Shown: positions 15,388 through 25,015 of the stretch, one piece after another
How positions within the stretch are numbered: position 1 is the first letter of the stretch
Layout: the number at the start of each line of letters is the position of its first letter
Source of the DNA: a virus
Length of the DNA stretch: 51,740 nucleotides
Virus record (IMG/VR): IMGVR_UViG_3300050821_006825
Span: 1-51,740 of that record
Strand: one strand, 5' to 3'
Made by a program: the position numbers and the translations under genes
Notes under the pieces: generated by a model
Told to the model about the DNA's origin: nothing
Database searches by the model: none
The model's input: only the letters and a program-made list of their open reading frames with translations

Positions 15388-17769
15388 ATGATGGCAAACA
15401 TTTGTGCCGAATACAGTGGAGTTGTAATCGATCAGAACGTCGTTACGGGGTCAATTGCTCCGGGCGGTAGCTTCTACTACCAGGAGTTTCGTCTCCCAGA
15501 AGACTACCTGCGCGGAGTCAAACCAAGCCAGACGCGCTTTCCCGGAATCTCAGGCTTCCAACTCCTCGCCGCCGTGGAGAAAGGGGCTGCCGCGACCGCC
15601 TCGTTCAACTACACAATCGAACAGCATAACTTCGGCAACTCCGCCTGGGAGGTTCTTGCCAAAGGCACCGTGACCGGCGCACAGGCCGAAGGGGAACGGG
15701 TCTGGATGGACGCGATCTTGGAGCAGGAAATCCCGATCGATGAAAGCATGACCACGAACGTATCGGAGCTACGCATCGGCATCCAGATCATCTCCGGCAT
15801 CGAAAAGATCTACTACGCGCAACCTAACCCGCTGCCGGGGTTCGTAGAAGCCCTCCAGAGCAACGGGAAGGCCCTTCTCGCACCACCCGCGTCGTTCGCC
15901 TTCCGCCTGCTCGGGTTGGTCGCAGACGCCGGTACGGACTTCCTGGGCGATCCCTACCGCTCGGTCGCTATCCACTCCAGTGCGCAGGCTCCAGTCGGCT
16001 CTAACACCAACTCGGGATTCTGGCTCTCCGCTCCGCAGCCATCCAAGTTCGCGGTGACCAGCCACTACTCAGATCTACGCACCTTCCCGTCTACGCCGAT
16101 CTATGGCGTCATCAACACGATCCTCGATCCGAGCTTTGAGTACGACGTAGTAGGCAAAGAGCCATTTGGGTGGCAGGCACGACCCAACTTCGAAGGCCCT
16201 GTCGAAACCCCAGCCCAACCGGCCAAAGAAATCGTTGCGGGTAAAGAAGGAGAAGCGAGCTTCAAAGCGCGACAGAAGCTACTCGCAGATCTCTCATTCG
16301 GCACGACAGAATCCCTTGCCACCATCAAGGTGATCAACTCTATTGAAGCTGAGCGTGGCCTCAACAGCCTGGAAATCAACACCGTAGCGCACATACCCTT
16401 CAGGTACCATGAAACCGAAGGGGCATACACTCAGGTGGACGTAGGGCTCGCCAAGCCAATCACCTTCTCGGTCTGGGTGCGCAGTAATGAAGGTAAATTC
16501 CCGGTGGTGCTGGAAATTGGTGACGCGATCGTAGGCAAAGCCGAAGAAGTGGTCACTATTGGCACCGAATGGCAGCGCTTCTCTGTCACCCTCACTCCGA
16601 TCGAAAGCGGCACCACCAACGTCACCGTGCGCACCGTAGCCAACGAGACGCACGCTCGCACCTTCTACATCGATGCCGCCATGACCAACGCAGGTACCGT
16701 GGCTGCTGAATACATCGACGGCGACAGCCCAAGCGTCAAATGGGAAAACCAGAGGGGTCGATCTGGATCAATCGAATTGACCGAACCCAAACTCACAGAC
16801 GAACCAGTTGTGATCGACAGCATCATCGTAGATCCCATGACACCGGGCGTCGCCTTCAACGTCTACTACACCAACGACCTGACTGGATCTGAAGAAGGCG
16901 GTGAAATGACCGAAGAAGAGTGGGAGCAGAAGCTTTGGGTACACGTCCCGCAGTCCTACGTCACGTCTGTCAAGACGACCTACGTGCTACCGGAACCGAT
17001 CACAGCCAAGTTCATCAAGATCGAGTTTAGCCACCTTCAGGCAAAACCGTACGAACCTGGCGACTACCAGAAGCCAACCACGTACAAACTATTCCCGGAC
17101 TGGGTAGCTACCCCTTTCTTGGCCGAAATATCTCTCCCCGCTTTCACATCTAAGCGAGTGGGCGTTGTATACGATGCACTCGAACTGGGATACAAGCCGC
17201 TGATCGAAGATCTGATCCAAGGACCGTCCTCGCCGGAACACCCTACTCCTACACCTTCTATCGCTCCGCCTGCGTCCAACCGTGTCGATCCTGAAACCCT
17301 GCGCCGCATCGAAACTACCCTCAATACGTACCTCAAGCCTCCGGCGGCTCGGGCAGATCCGCTCACGCTCCTGGGAGTGCGTGCAGCCACTAACGCCAAC
17401 AACGCGCCAAGCTACCCGGTTGAGGGAGAACCCGAATTCCGGGGCAACCCGTCGATCGCCGTGTCAGGTCTGGATCGACAGGCGGTTGTGCTCGATGAAT
17501 CCACCCCCGTCATGTTCTTCTGGGTCACCTGCCGTCACGAATACAAGGAACTCAACGCCCTCTTTGAAAACGATCGTGCGTACTTCGCAGGACTCAAAGA
17601 ACTAGCATTCCTGCGCAGCCAGTTCTCGGTCGCAGCGGACACGGGGCTGTACGTTGAGGCCGGGACGGACGATACGAATACCGAACTCAATGACTTCAAT
17701 GTTGAAACCTTCCCAGTCGAAAACAATGGTATTGTCTACGGAGAAGAAAGTGTCTGGTTCACCTACTAA
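15388..17769 (+). CDS. Tail fibre / adhesin-like protein with carbohydrate-binding-like domain
   Basis: A 793-residue beta-rich protein. Around residues 310-440 it resembles a CBM4/9-type jelly roll: 'ITFSVWVRSNEG', 'WQRFSVTLTPIESG', 'TFYIDAAMTNAG'. A discoidin-like strand series follows near residues 480-560 ('AKFIKIEFSHL'). The C-terminus ends with strand-rich sequence. It starts at ATG 15388 or the adjacent ATG 15391; no strong ribosome binding site decides. It ends TAATG into the next fibre gene. A host-surface glycan-binding role is likely. Confidence 0.6.
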   Translation: MMANICAEYSGVVIDQNVVTGSIAPGGSFYYQEFRLPEDYLRGVKPSQTRFPGISGFQLLAAVEKGAAATASFNYTIEQHNFGNSAWEVLAKGTVTGAQAEGERVWMDAILEQEIPIDESMTTNVSELRIGIQIISGIEKIYYAQPNPLPGFVEALQSNGKALLAPPASFAFRLLGLVADAGTDFLGDPYRSVAIHSSAQAPVGSNTNSGFWLSAPQPSKFAVTSHYSDLRTFPSTPIYGVINTILDPSFEYDVVGKEPFGWQARPNFEGPVETPAQPAKEIVAGKEGEASFKARQKLLADLSFGTTESLATIKVINSIEAERGLNSLEINTVAHIPFRYHETEGAYTQVDVGLAKPITFSVWVRSNEGKFPVVLEIGDAIVGKAEEVVTIGTEWQRFSVTLTPIESGTTNVTVRTVANETHARTFYIDAAMTNAGTVAAEYIDGDSPSVKWENQRGRSGSIELTEPKLTDEPVVIDSIIVDPMTPGVAFNVYYTNDLTGSEEGGEMTEEEWEQKLWVHVPQSYVTSVKTTYVLPEPITAKFIKIEFSHLQAKPYEPGDYQKPTTYKLFPDWVATPFLAEISLPAFTSKRVGVVYDALELGYKPLIEDLIQGPSSPEHPTPTPSIAPPASNRVDPETLRRIETTLNTYLKPPAARADPLTLLGVRAATNANNAPSYPVEGEPEFRGNPSIAVSGLDRQAVVLDESTPVMFFWVTCRHEYKELNALFENDRAYFAGLKELAFLRSQFSVAADTGLYVEAGTDDTNTELNDFNVETFPVENNGIVYGEESVWFTY

Positions 17770-20294
17770 TGCTTGAACGCGAACGATCAAACGTTCCTCT
17801 CACAGAGGAGTTTACGGAGCGTGCGTGGATGTACTACGACTCCTACGAAACTGAAACCAAAGAACAGTTGGCGTTTCAGCGACACGTTGACCTGCGCACA
17901 TTCATGTCATTCTCAGGTGAGGGATGGACCGTAGGCACCTTTGGTGATCTAGCTATCACCGGCCACTACCCGGCTATCGCCATCGAAGCATCAGGTGTTA
18001 CCGAATCGGAATCAGTGACTCCGAATCATCCAGTTGATCTACTAACAGGATTCTCAGACGACGACTACTTCACCTTCGCGCTTCCGAAATTCCCCTTGGA
18101 AGACATCAACATTGCACAGAGCAGGATCGAAATCACATCTGACCCACAGGGACATTGCTCGAACACCAAACTAACCGCCACTGTGGCACTGGCGGAAAGC
18201 ACGAAAGCAATCGCCGAAGGCGATAGCCAATTTATCGTCTCACGATCGGTGCTGGAACAGAATGAAATCGACCTTGGAGCTATCACGGGAGTGCGGCTCA
18301 AGATCGTCTGTGAATCAGGCAAAACGGGCACCGTCTATGTCATGGGCATGAAGCTCATTCTCGCCCCGATAGAAGGCCATCCTGGTTGGGTCGTATCCAC
18401 CGTGGACTTCGACAACTGGAACGGCCTCTTGCGCAAGCCTACGCCTCTCAACGGCGACATCACAGACGGCCCAGTGCTTGACCAAGGCATCATGTGGAAG
18501 GCTGATCTACTACCTGGCTACAACGACCCACGCCCTGTCGATACAGAGTTCGGCGTAGTGGTCAGTCCAGGCTCACAGACCCTCCAGAATGAAGTCACCC
18601 TCTATATGCGCGAGGAGCCTTTGATCTTCCAGACACAGCTTGATCTCATCGGCGTCACGCAGTCACAGCTAGACGGACATCCACAGCCGGATCTCGGAAC
18701 CGAAGAGTTCGTCCCTCGCACGCTGCGTGAATTCGACGGACAGCCGATGTCACGCTTCGACCACCTTGAGCAGATGAAAGATCTGGAGCGCCTGCCGGTA
18801 GCCAACCCCGTGGAGCAAAGCTGGATCACCTTCACGCTCAAATGGGGCGAAGGGAAAACGAAGCTCATCATGACCAACTCGGTACTGCCGGGCTACGTGT
18901 TCCCCAAAGTACCGATGATGGAGACGGGTGCTGAATATCTCATGGTGTGCTCACTCGAAGACTCAGGCGCGCGTGTGCGCATCTTCGCGTTGAACAAAGA
19001 CAAGTCGGTGGTGCAAGAACCGCTCTTCGACTCTACCCTCATCGAAGACGATGGAGTCTTCCGCCGTCGCCAAGGCCGCGTCGGGTGGAAAGCTCTGCTC
19101 GCAGACAACGATGCCTACGTACACTCGATCCGTCCGCGCAGTGTCGTGTTCGCCGAATACAAGTCCGCTCCTCTCGTGAGCCTCACGCCCGTAGATGGCG
19201 CTCAGTTGTTCGCCAACTTCACCGGCAACGAAGAACTCTGGAATCAGGGCTTCGATATCACTCCTAGCACTTCCAAAGGCGTTGTGCTGACGCGCGACAA
19301 GTCGCGTACTCTCAGCGGCGAAAGCTTCCGGGTCGATACGAATGGAATAGAAAATGTAGGCATTCAGACCGACCTTATGAGTTTGACAGATTTGTCACAA
19401 CTGCAAATTCAATTTAGCATTTGGTTTGCAGGCGAATCTAGAAACATCGGTAACAAACTTGTAATTCGTCCAAGAAGTTACGAAGAACTAGAAAAACTTG
19501 GGAAACCAACATATAGCGCTCTTGAATCTTTGTATGAAAATTACGAAGATATTGAAGCCCTGATCGAAATCACAGAAGAAATTATGGAGAGCAATATCGT
19601 AGCCCAGCTAGAAAGCGATCAGGGTACTATATTGCCTCTTGGAATGCCTGCACTAGAAACCAATCAGTGGCAGGAAATCATTTTGCGTATTCCACAAGAT
19701 GAGATTATACAAAGTGGATTTTGGAGACTTCAAATTTTGCAACCCACCAATATACCATCTAGTTGGTGGATTGATCAAGTATCTATTTTTGAGCGCACGG
19801 TACAATGGAGCGCCCGTTCGGTTGTAAGCGATGCATGGAATAGCAATTATGCTCCGTGGACTGATTTTCGTGATATTGTAAATGTCAACCGTAAGGGTGT
19901 CCTGATTTCCCCCAGGGGGAAGAATTTGCAGCTAAGAGCGCGCGCTAAGCGCCAAAATGCTTCTATCAAGACTCCAAAGATCATTCCTCGTTACGCAAAG
20001 TTGGGTCGTCTCGTATGGCCAGAGGAACGATTGACAGATAAGACGGCACCAACGGCAGCCTTTTCAATAGAAGCGCTTTCATCGCATCTATTTGAATTCA
20101 AAGACGAATCGATTGAAGGTACAGGGGCCATTGTCTTGCGTGAGTGGAACTTCGGCGATGGTAGCTCCTCAACTGGAAACCAACTCATTACAGAACACAA
20201 TTATTCACTCAAAGGAACTTATTATGTAACACTCGTAACGACCGATCGCAACGGTCTACGTAATCAAGCTACCCACTCCGTGGAGATCTTCTAA
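17769..20294 (+). CDS. Tail fibre protein with C-terminal PKD domain and foreign-looking 3' module
   Basis: An 841-residue beta-rich protein, ATG overlapping the upstream TAA. The last ~80 residues form a PKD-type Ig-like domain ('EWNFGDGSSS', 'HNYSLKGTYYVTLVTTDRNG'). From about base 19340 to the end the DNA becomes clearly more AT-rich and uses different codons from the first 1.5 kb, although the frame is continuous. This suggests the C-terminal ~315 residues, likely the host-contact end, were exchanged recently with another phage. Receptor binding is inferred. Confidence 0.65.
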   Translation: MLERERSNVPLTEEFTERAWMYYDSYETETKEQLAFQRHVDLRTFMSFSGEGWTVGTFGDLAITGHYPAIAIEASGVTESESVTPNHPVDLLTGFSDDDYFTFALPKFPLEDINIAQSRIEITSDPQGHCSNTKLTATVALAESTKAIAEGDSQFIVSRSVLEQNEIDLGAITGVRLKIVCESGKTGTVYVMGMKLILAPIEGHPGWVVSTVDFDNWNGLLRKPTPLNGDITDGPVLDQGIMWKADLLPGYNDPRPVDTEFGVVVSPGSQTLQNEVTLYMREEPLIFQTQLDLIGVTQSQLDGHPQPDLGTEEFVPRTLREFDGQPMSRFDHLEQMKDLERLPVANPVEQSWITFTLKWGEGKTKLIMTNSVLPGYVFPKVPMMETGAEYLMVCSLEDSGARVRIFALNKDKSVVQEPLFDSTLIEDDGVFRRRQGRVGWKALLADNDAYVHSIRPRSVVFAEYKSAPLVSLTPVDGAQLFANFTGNEELWNQGFDITPSTSKGVVLTRDKSRTLSGESFRVDTNGIENVGIQTDLMSLTDLSQLQIQFSIWFAGESRNIGNKLVIRPRSYEELEKLGKPTYSALESLYENYEDIEALIEITEEIMESNIVAQLESDQGTILPLGMPALETNQWQEIILRIPQDEIIQSGFWRLQILQPTNIPSSWWIDQVSIFERTVQWSARSVVSDAWNSNYAPWTDFRDIVNVNRKGVLISPRGKNLQLRARAKRQNASIKTPKIIPRYAKLGRLVWPEERLTDKTAPTAAFSIEALSSHLFEFKDESIEGTGAIVLREWNFGDGSSSTGNQLITEHNYSLKGTYYVTLVTTDRNGLRNQATHSVEIF

Positions 20295-21148
20295 TGTCCA
20301 TCTTGCAAGAACCGCCTTCCCCGCCGCTCTCAGTCATCTGTGACTTTTTCTTCGAACAAACCGGACCTCCGGGCACCGCCATCTACGACGGTGACATTTA
20401 CCCCTACCCGCCACTGCCAAGTGACAAAGGCAGCGATGCTCGATACGCATGGGGCACCACCCCGGTCTTCCTGGCGGTCGAATTCTTCGGTACCGCCCAT
20501 GTCGTAGAAGGTAAAACTCAGTCGCACGTCATTCCTCCACCAGGAGTTTCGATCCTGGAGTACTTCTGGGACTTCGGTGACGGTCACACAGGACACGGCC
20601 CTATCGTCACGCACACCTACGAGGTTCCAGACCCCACCACGTCGATCAGCCTGACAGTACTCGACTCCTTGGGGCGAGAGTTCTCTACCTCCAAGGCGCT
20701 CAGCCTCCTGGTCGTAGACTTTGGCTACGCCTACACGCGCATCCGTGGACAGAATACCGAAACGCCTCCGAAACGACAGGAAGTCGAAGGTTCCGGCGAC
20801 TTTGCATTGAGCGTCGAGGGCAAACCATCAAGGGTGTGGATCGCTCGTGGAGGCAAACCTGTCCGCGAAGAGACAGAGAAAGCCGTCTCAAGTGATCGAG
20901 CGACTGTCACAACACACTTCTTCCGCTCCGCTACCGAGACAGTCCTGTCGAGTGACGCCCCTGTGCGTACACGCGAACTTTATCGTCATACCACCGATAC
21001 ATCATTGACCACAGATGCCAACAAACGCAACACGCAGCGCTTCGCCCGCGTGGCCGATACGGCAGTCTCAAGTGACGCGAGACCGACTTGGCGTTACCGA
21101 CGACTCCTTGAAGCCACTCTTGAATTGCCCGGAAAATCGCCACACTAA
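20294..21148 (+). CDS. PKD-domain tail protein with C-terminal ~21-residue repeats
   Basis: A 284-residue protein, TAATG-coupled to the previous gene. Residues ~65-145 form a PKD domain ('FWDFGDGHTGHGP', 'HTYEVPDP', 'SISLTVLDSLGREF'). The last ~85 residues contain four degenerate ~21-residue repeats centred on V-S-S-D / L-S-S-D / L-T-T-D / V-S-S-D, each followed by Arg and aromatic residues. Such repeats suggest a trimeric or extended fibre segment. The base composition returns to that of the main operon. It is likely a fibre accessory or adaptor. Confidence 0.6.
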   Translation: MSILQEPPSPPLSVICDFFFEQTGPPGTAIYDGDIYPYPPLPSDKGSDARYAWGTTPVFLAVEFFGTAHVVEGKTQSHVIPPPGVSILEYFWDFGDGHTGHGPIVTHTYEVPDPTTSISLTVLDSLGREFSTSKALSLLVVDFGYAYTRIRGQNTETPPKRQEVEGSGDFALSVEGKPSRVWIARGGKPVREETEKAVSSDRATVTTHFFRSATETVLSSDAPVRTRELYRHTTDTSLTTDANKRNTQRFARVADTAVSSDARPTWRYRRLLEATLELPGKSPH

Positions 21149-21189
21149 TTGATTCTTTGAAAAACTTATCTATCTAGGAGATAATTACT

Positions 21190-21855
21190 ATGGCAACAGG
21201 AACAACACGACGCACATCACTCAATACATTTTTCAAAGAGGCACTTCTTTGGCCCAAGATCACTGACCCCGATACCCTGTCTGCTGATCTACATGCCATG
21301 GCGGTTGCCTTGGAAAACGATGCAGAAACGTTTCAGGTAAAAATTTTTACAGAGCGACCAGAAGCAAAATTGCGTGGTCGTTTTTGTTACATCGAAGAAG
21401 GGTTTGAGAAAGGACTCTACTGGGACACGGGTACTGAATGGGTTTTGCTTATTGGTTCCGAAGTCGCCCATCTAAATGTAACAGAAACGCTTTCGTTGCC
21501 AATTGAATCTATTACAAACGCTGATCTTCATAAAGAATCGATCACAGACACGAAGATAATAGCGGGGAAAGCGTTGATAGACACGGAAAATACCTATGTT
21601 GTCGGTGGTGAAGTTGTAGGCACCGAATACGAACCCAGTGCAACACGTATGACCTTTGTTGCGCTTTGGGCGACCATAGGAGTCTTGGATTCTATGGCCG
21701 TCTTTGTCGGGGGTGAGGAAATCGGTGAATTCCATAATTCGTCAGGAACTAACTCTGGCATATATAGCTACAGCTTTCTATGTCCGCCTAAACTCAAGTG
21801 GAAGGTTACTGGCGCGGGGATCACATTTCTGAAATCTAAGTATTTTATACTCTAG
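21190..21855 (+). CDS. Short tail fibre / receptor-binding candidate
   Basis: A 221-residue protein, last gene of the rightward operon. A ribosome binding site AGGAGA (21176-21181) lies 8 bases before the ATG. The DNA is AT-rich like the 3' module of the 17769 gene. The N-terminus is helical. A central repeat-like stretch ('LPIESITNADLHKESITDTKI') resembles the stem region of phage fibres, and the C-terminal ~90 residues form a beta-rich head. Its terminal position and atypical composition fit a swappable host-range protein. No family was recognised. Confidence 0.5.
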   Translation: MATGTTRRTSLNTFFKEALLWPKITDPDTLSADLHAMAVALENDAETFQVKIFTERPEAKLRGRFCYIEEGFEKGLYWDTGTEWVLLIGSEVAHLNVTETLSLPIESITNADLHKESITDTKIIAGKALIDTENTYVVGGEVVGTEYEPSATRMTFVALWATIGVLDSMAVFVGGEEIGEFHNSSGTNSGIYSYSFLCPPKLKWKVTGAGITFLKSKYFIL

Positions 21856-21874
21856 AGAAGCGGTGGCCTAACCG

Positions 21875-21902
21875 TATCCTATCCTATCCTATCCTATCCT
21901 AT
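21875..21902. repeat. (TATCC)5 pentanucleotide repeat between convergent operons
   Basis: Five perfect TATCC units followed by TAT lie in the 99-bp gap between the converging operons. The rest of the gap is AT-rich (21915-21950) with no gene. A short CGGT...ACCG hairpin (21860-21874) precedes the repeat. No strong terminator with a T-tract is seen in either direction. Short tandem repeats like this can vary in copy number. Confidence 0.9.
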
Positions 21903-21954
21903 GCCGCACCCGTCTATATTACTGTAATAATTCTATCAAAAGCTATAACGAAAG

Positions 21955-21968
21955 TCAAGGCCCCTTGA
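21955..21968. terminator. Inverted repeat at end of leftward operon (possible terminator)
   Basis: TCAAGG-CC-CCTTGA overlaps the last codons and stop of the leftward helicase gene. Leftward, it is followed by a moderately T-rich stretch (CTTTCGTTATAGCTTTTG). It could end the leftward operon, though the tract is weak. It is nearly the same dyad as at 1184-1196, so a protein-binding role is an alternative. Confidence 0.35.
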
Positions 21969-23916
21969 GGATCTGGATCAAATCGTCTCGTGTCATCTTG
22001 CTACTGATAGAATTCTCAGCGGCTTTCCCATCGAAGAGCATTTCATGAAACCCCCGCTTTTGATAGATAATCTCTTGCTTTCGCTCCTCGACGCTGTTTG
22101 CCATGATCAGATCGTACCACCAGGTGGTATCTAGCTCAGAATCAACTCGATTGTTGCGTCCTTGACGCTGGCGCTTACGGGTCCATGTCCAGGGGAGATT
22201 GTAATTGATACCCACAGCAGCCTCAGGAAGATCGATCGAGTCGGACCCCTTGTCGGACGATAGAAATACTTGTATGTCAGAGTCGGCACGAAACTGATCC
22301 TTGGCTGCCTGTCGCTGTTTGTCTGTGCCTGTGTATGAGACATAGGTGACTCCCCACTCATCAAGCTTACGGCACACTGGCTCAAAACCGTATGAAGCCC
22401 ACGTCATATAGATCAGGGCTTTGTCGTCCGGGTGTTTCTCCGTGAGGATTTCCCTGAGTGTTTCGAACTTGGTGTGCCGGTCGTCGGTCGGGAGACGTTT
22501 GAGAGTTTCCACGAGGCGCACGGCGATCTCGGAGCCCTTGACCATCCGGGGCATCTCATCTTCGTCTTCCACTTCCGATAGGACTTTCTGGAACTCCTTG
22601 TGGTTTTCCGCAGATTGGGCGATCATCGACGGTGCATCGCAAATCATCTGCATCACCTGAATGAGTGCCAGTACGTTGAATTCTTCGGACTCCGATTCCT
22701 CTTCGAGGATCTTCACTGCATTGCTGGCAAGCATGTCGTAGACGGCGCGGTCGCGTGGGTCCCAGTCGATGAGGAGAGGGTCTTCTACGATTTCTGGGAA
22801 GAGCTTGGCGATCTCAGGGTCAGCTAGGCTCGCGCGGTGAGTCATGAACTCGATCTTCCCCTCTAGCCTGTCGAGTCTACCCCACCGTTCAGGCTTATGC
22901 GAGACGGGATTACGGTTGATGACATAATCGGCATCGAACTGAGTTACTGATCCGAGCAGGAGGGGATCGAGGAGGCGCACGCAGTTGAACAGACCTTCAG
23001 GTGAGTTCTCGATAGGGGTAGCGGATAGCTCCCACTGCCGCAACCACTTGGGGCGAGGGGTAGGGAGGCCCTTGCGTGGCTGGAACGTCCGCCAGAGGCA
23101 CTTCTGCACCGTCTCGTAGACCTGCGTGGTGCGGTTGCTGAGCCGCGTAGGCATCTCATCCCAGAACGCCAGGCAGTCGCGGTCTTCCATCATCCACTTG
23201 AACATCTCATCGTCCTGACGAAAGCCCTCGTAGTTGGTGATGATGATCGGTTTGCGTTTGTCGTCTAGCGCCTCTGACACTTCCTCGTATACTCGGTCAC
23301 GTTTCTTCGGTGTACCTTCGATGACGAACGAGTCAGAGTCCGAGAGGGCCTTGATCTTTCGCTGCGTATCGATCTTGTTGTTCTTCTTGACGACCACGAA
23401 GGCTAGGTCGTACGGGTGGCCATGTTCCTGGTGCCACTTCAGCGCGGCGGCGATGAATCCCGTCTTACCCGTCCCGGTGTCCCAGACGACAAGCCCCGCG
23501 TTGATCGATTCATCGCGCACGAGCTTGTTGAAGCCTTCGATCTGCCACGGAAACATCCCGTGGATGGTGTTGTCGAGAGTGGAGTTGAGAGAGAACGGTG
23601 GAGGGTCCCGTAGGCGCGCATACGCCTCCAGCACATCTTCCGGCGGATCTGTGAAGACCACCTTGTAGCCACCCTCCGCAGCGAACGACAAGAACTTCTC
23701 CAGTTTGGCCGGGGAGACGGTGCGGTAGTGACCTACGATCTCCTCGAAGTCAAAGAACCAGTCGGGCCAGAGGGCACCGACCTCCCAGCGACCCTTGAAC
23801 TCATCACTCTCGGACAAGAACAGCCACTCCTCCTGGGAAGATCGAGGGGTGCCCTCGATCTCGTCAAGCAGTTGCTCGGAGAGTAGCTGATAGCGGGTTG
23901 TCTTGGTCTGGGTCAC
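21955..23916 (-). CDS. Superfamily 2 (SNF2-like) helicase
   Basis: A 653-residue protein. Motif I is 'VVWDTGTGKTGFIAAAL', a DEAH-like box is 'CLAFWDEMPTRL', motif III is 'WELSATPIEN', and motif VI is 'RQRQGRNNRVDSE'. The second RecA-like lobe has 'DKALIYMTWASYGFEPVC', then 'VFLSSDKGSDSIDLPEA'. This is the full set of SNF2/SF2 DNA-dependent ATPases, which remodel DNA or replication forks. The start is taken as GTG 23916. It overlaps the small upstream ORF by 53 bases, so a later start is possible. It is the last gene of the leftward operon. Confidence 0.85.
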   Translation of the reverse strand: MTQTKTTRYQLLSEQLLDEIEGTPRSSQEEWLFLSESDEFKGRWEVGALWPDWFFDFEEIVGHYRTVSPAKLEKFLSFAAEGGYKVVFTDPPEDVLEAYARLRDPPPFSLNSTLDNTIHGMFPWQIEGFNKLVRDESINAGLVVWDTGTGKTGFIAAALKWHQEHGHPYDLAFVVVKKNNKIDTQRKIKALSDSDSFVIEGTPKKRDRVYEEVSEALDDKRKPIIITNYEGFRQDDEMFKWMMEDRDCLAFWDEMPTRLSNRTTQVYETVQKCLWRTFQPRKGLPTPRPKWLRQWELSATPIENSPEGLFNCVRLLDPLLLGSVTQFDADYVINRNPVSHKPERWGRLDRLEGKIEFMTHRASLADPEIAKLFPEIVEDPLLIDWDPRDRAVYDMLASNAVKILEEESESEEFNVLALIQVMQMICDAPSMIAQSAENHKEFQKVLSEVEDEDEMPRMVKGSEIAVRLVETLKRLPTDDRHTKFETLREILTEKHPDDKALIYMTWASYGFEPVCRKLDEWGVTYVSYTGTDKQRQAAKDQFRADSDIQVFLSSDKGSDSIDLPEAAVGINYNLPWTWTRKRQRQGRNNRVDSELDTTWWYDLIMANSVEERKQEIIYQKRGFHEMLFDGKAAENSISSKMTRDDLIQILKGP

Positions 23917-24040
23917 GGACAGGAACCGGCATATCCTTGGGTATCCAGGGACACGTCTTGATTTGGACTCCTCCCCAGTCTACCAGCTTGATGATATGCC
24001 AAGTGCCGCAGTGCTCGCACTTATCGAATTCATGCTGCAT
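23864..24040 (-). CDS. Small zinc-ribbon-like protein
   Basis: A 58-residue ORF, too short for most gene callers. Its ATG (24040) is preceded by an excellent ribosome binding site, AAGGAGGT, and overlaps the stop of the upstream gene by 11 bases. It begins MQHEFDKCEHCGTWHIIK and has a further Cys about 20 residues on ('KTCPW'), so a partial metal-binding knuckle is plausible. Its 3' part overlaps the helicase start. Function unknown. Confidence 0.55.
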   Translation of the reverse strand: MQHEFDKCEHCGTWHIIKLVDWGGVQIKTCPWIPKDMPVPVRDPDQDNPLSATLRATA

Positions 24041-24818
24041 CGACTACCTCCTTGACCGCCGCTGGGGCTAGCTCAAGGGGAGCCCCTGCGAGCGCTTGGC
24101 GGTCGTCTCGGATGATGATGCCTTCCATGGCGAACTCAACATCGTCCATGTTGCGGATACGTTCTGCCTCGGCCACGATCTGCTTGATCATCTCGACTGA
24201 GCAGACGTTTTCGATCGCGCGCACGAAGGTACGTAGGGCAATCTCGTTCTCCTCAGCGCGGGTGTTGGAGGCGTCGCTGTTTAGTTCATTCAGAAGCTTG
24301 ATGATCTGAATGAGATCCTTGGGTTCGACTGTCGAGACGCCTTTGAGGACATCATCGAACCCTTTGGCGACTAGTACCTTCAAGATCCCTCGGTCGGTTT
24401 TGGCTCCGAGAGATCCCTCCTCTACGTTCTGCTGAAGGTTGCGCGCCTCCTCCTCAAGCTCCTCGCGGATCGCCATGCGCTGGAGATCCATGTGTTCCTT
24501 GAAGTGACCGGAGATCGAGCGCCGGTCGATTTTCTTCCCGTTCTCGTCGGCAGGGATCTGCTTGGCGATGCGTTCGTAGGAATGACCTTTTACTAGGTGT
24601 TCCTCAATGAACTCCCGGTAAGGACTTTGGCATACATGGCAGCGAGGCTCGAAGATGACAGGAGGAGCAGCCTGACGCTCGCGCTCGGCGATCTCGGCCC
24701 GATCCCCTTCCTCCCATCGTTTTTTGAGGTCGGTCCCGGAGCGTTTGTCCATGATGCGTTTGCGCTTCATGCGCTCCGCATCTGATACCCCGAGTTCTTG
24801 TGCTTCGATCTCATCCAT
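24030..24818 (-). CDS. Zinc/HTH DNA-binding protein (terminase small subunit-like)
   Basis: A 262-residue protein. Residues ~60-110 contain 'CHVCQSPYREFIEEHLVKG', then 'SYERIAKQIP' and 'RRSISGHFKEHM': a CxxC pair, a helix-turn-helix and two His residues. This pattern is common in actinophage small DNA-binding proteins, including putative terminase small subunits. The remainder is charged and helical. No terminase large subunit is in the window, so packaging is only one option. It could be a regulator of the replication operon. Confidence 0.5.
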   Translation of the reverse strand: MDEIEAQELGVSDAERMKRKRIMDKRSGTDLKKRWEEGDRAEIAERERQAAPPVIFEPRCHVCQSPYREFIEEHLVKGHSYERIAKQIPADENGKKIDRRSISGHFKEHMDLQRMAIREELEEEARNLQQNVEEGSLGAKTDRGILKVLVAKGFDDVLKGVSTVEPKDLIQIIKLLNELNSDASNTRAEENEIALRTFVRAIENVCSVEMIKQIVAEAERIRNMDDVEFAMEGIIIRDDRQALAGAPLELAPAAVKEVVDAA

Positions 24819-24820
24819 GG

Positions 24821-25015
24821 CTAACCAAGTGGTCGGTGCATGTTCACTACGCTGGCGTGGCTGCTTACCTCACGCTCCAGCGATTCGATGCGCTGGATAG
24901 CGTTTAGGAGATTGACCGCAATGAGGTCATTCGGATAATGCAGCACATGCTCTTCGAGCTTTTCTTGTGGAGTCGGTGCCGTTAGGTCTATGTAGCCAAA
25001 AGCACCTGCGCTCAT
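24821..25015 (-). CDS. Hypothetical small helical protein
   Basis: A 64-residue protein. ATG overlaps the TGA of the previous gene (ATGA). The middle is a predicted amphipathic helix ('LIAVNLLNAIQRIESLEREV') that could form a short coiled coil. It has no recognised family. The tight overlap with both neighbours supports it as a real gene in the leftward operon. Confidence 0.6.
   Translation of the reverse strand: MSAGAFGYIDLTAPTPQEKLEEHVLHYPNDLIAVNLLNAIQRIESLEREVSSHASVVNMHRPLG

Noticed and set aside
21149-21176. Promoter TTGATT-N16-TATCTA before the 21190 gene
   Set aside because: The predicted start would lie downstream of the ribosome binding site, so the gene could not be translated from it. 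The gene is more likely read from the operon.
21875-21902. CRISPR-like repeat
   Set aside because: The units are 5 bp with no spacers, so it is a simple tandem repeat. No CRISPR array was seen anywhere.
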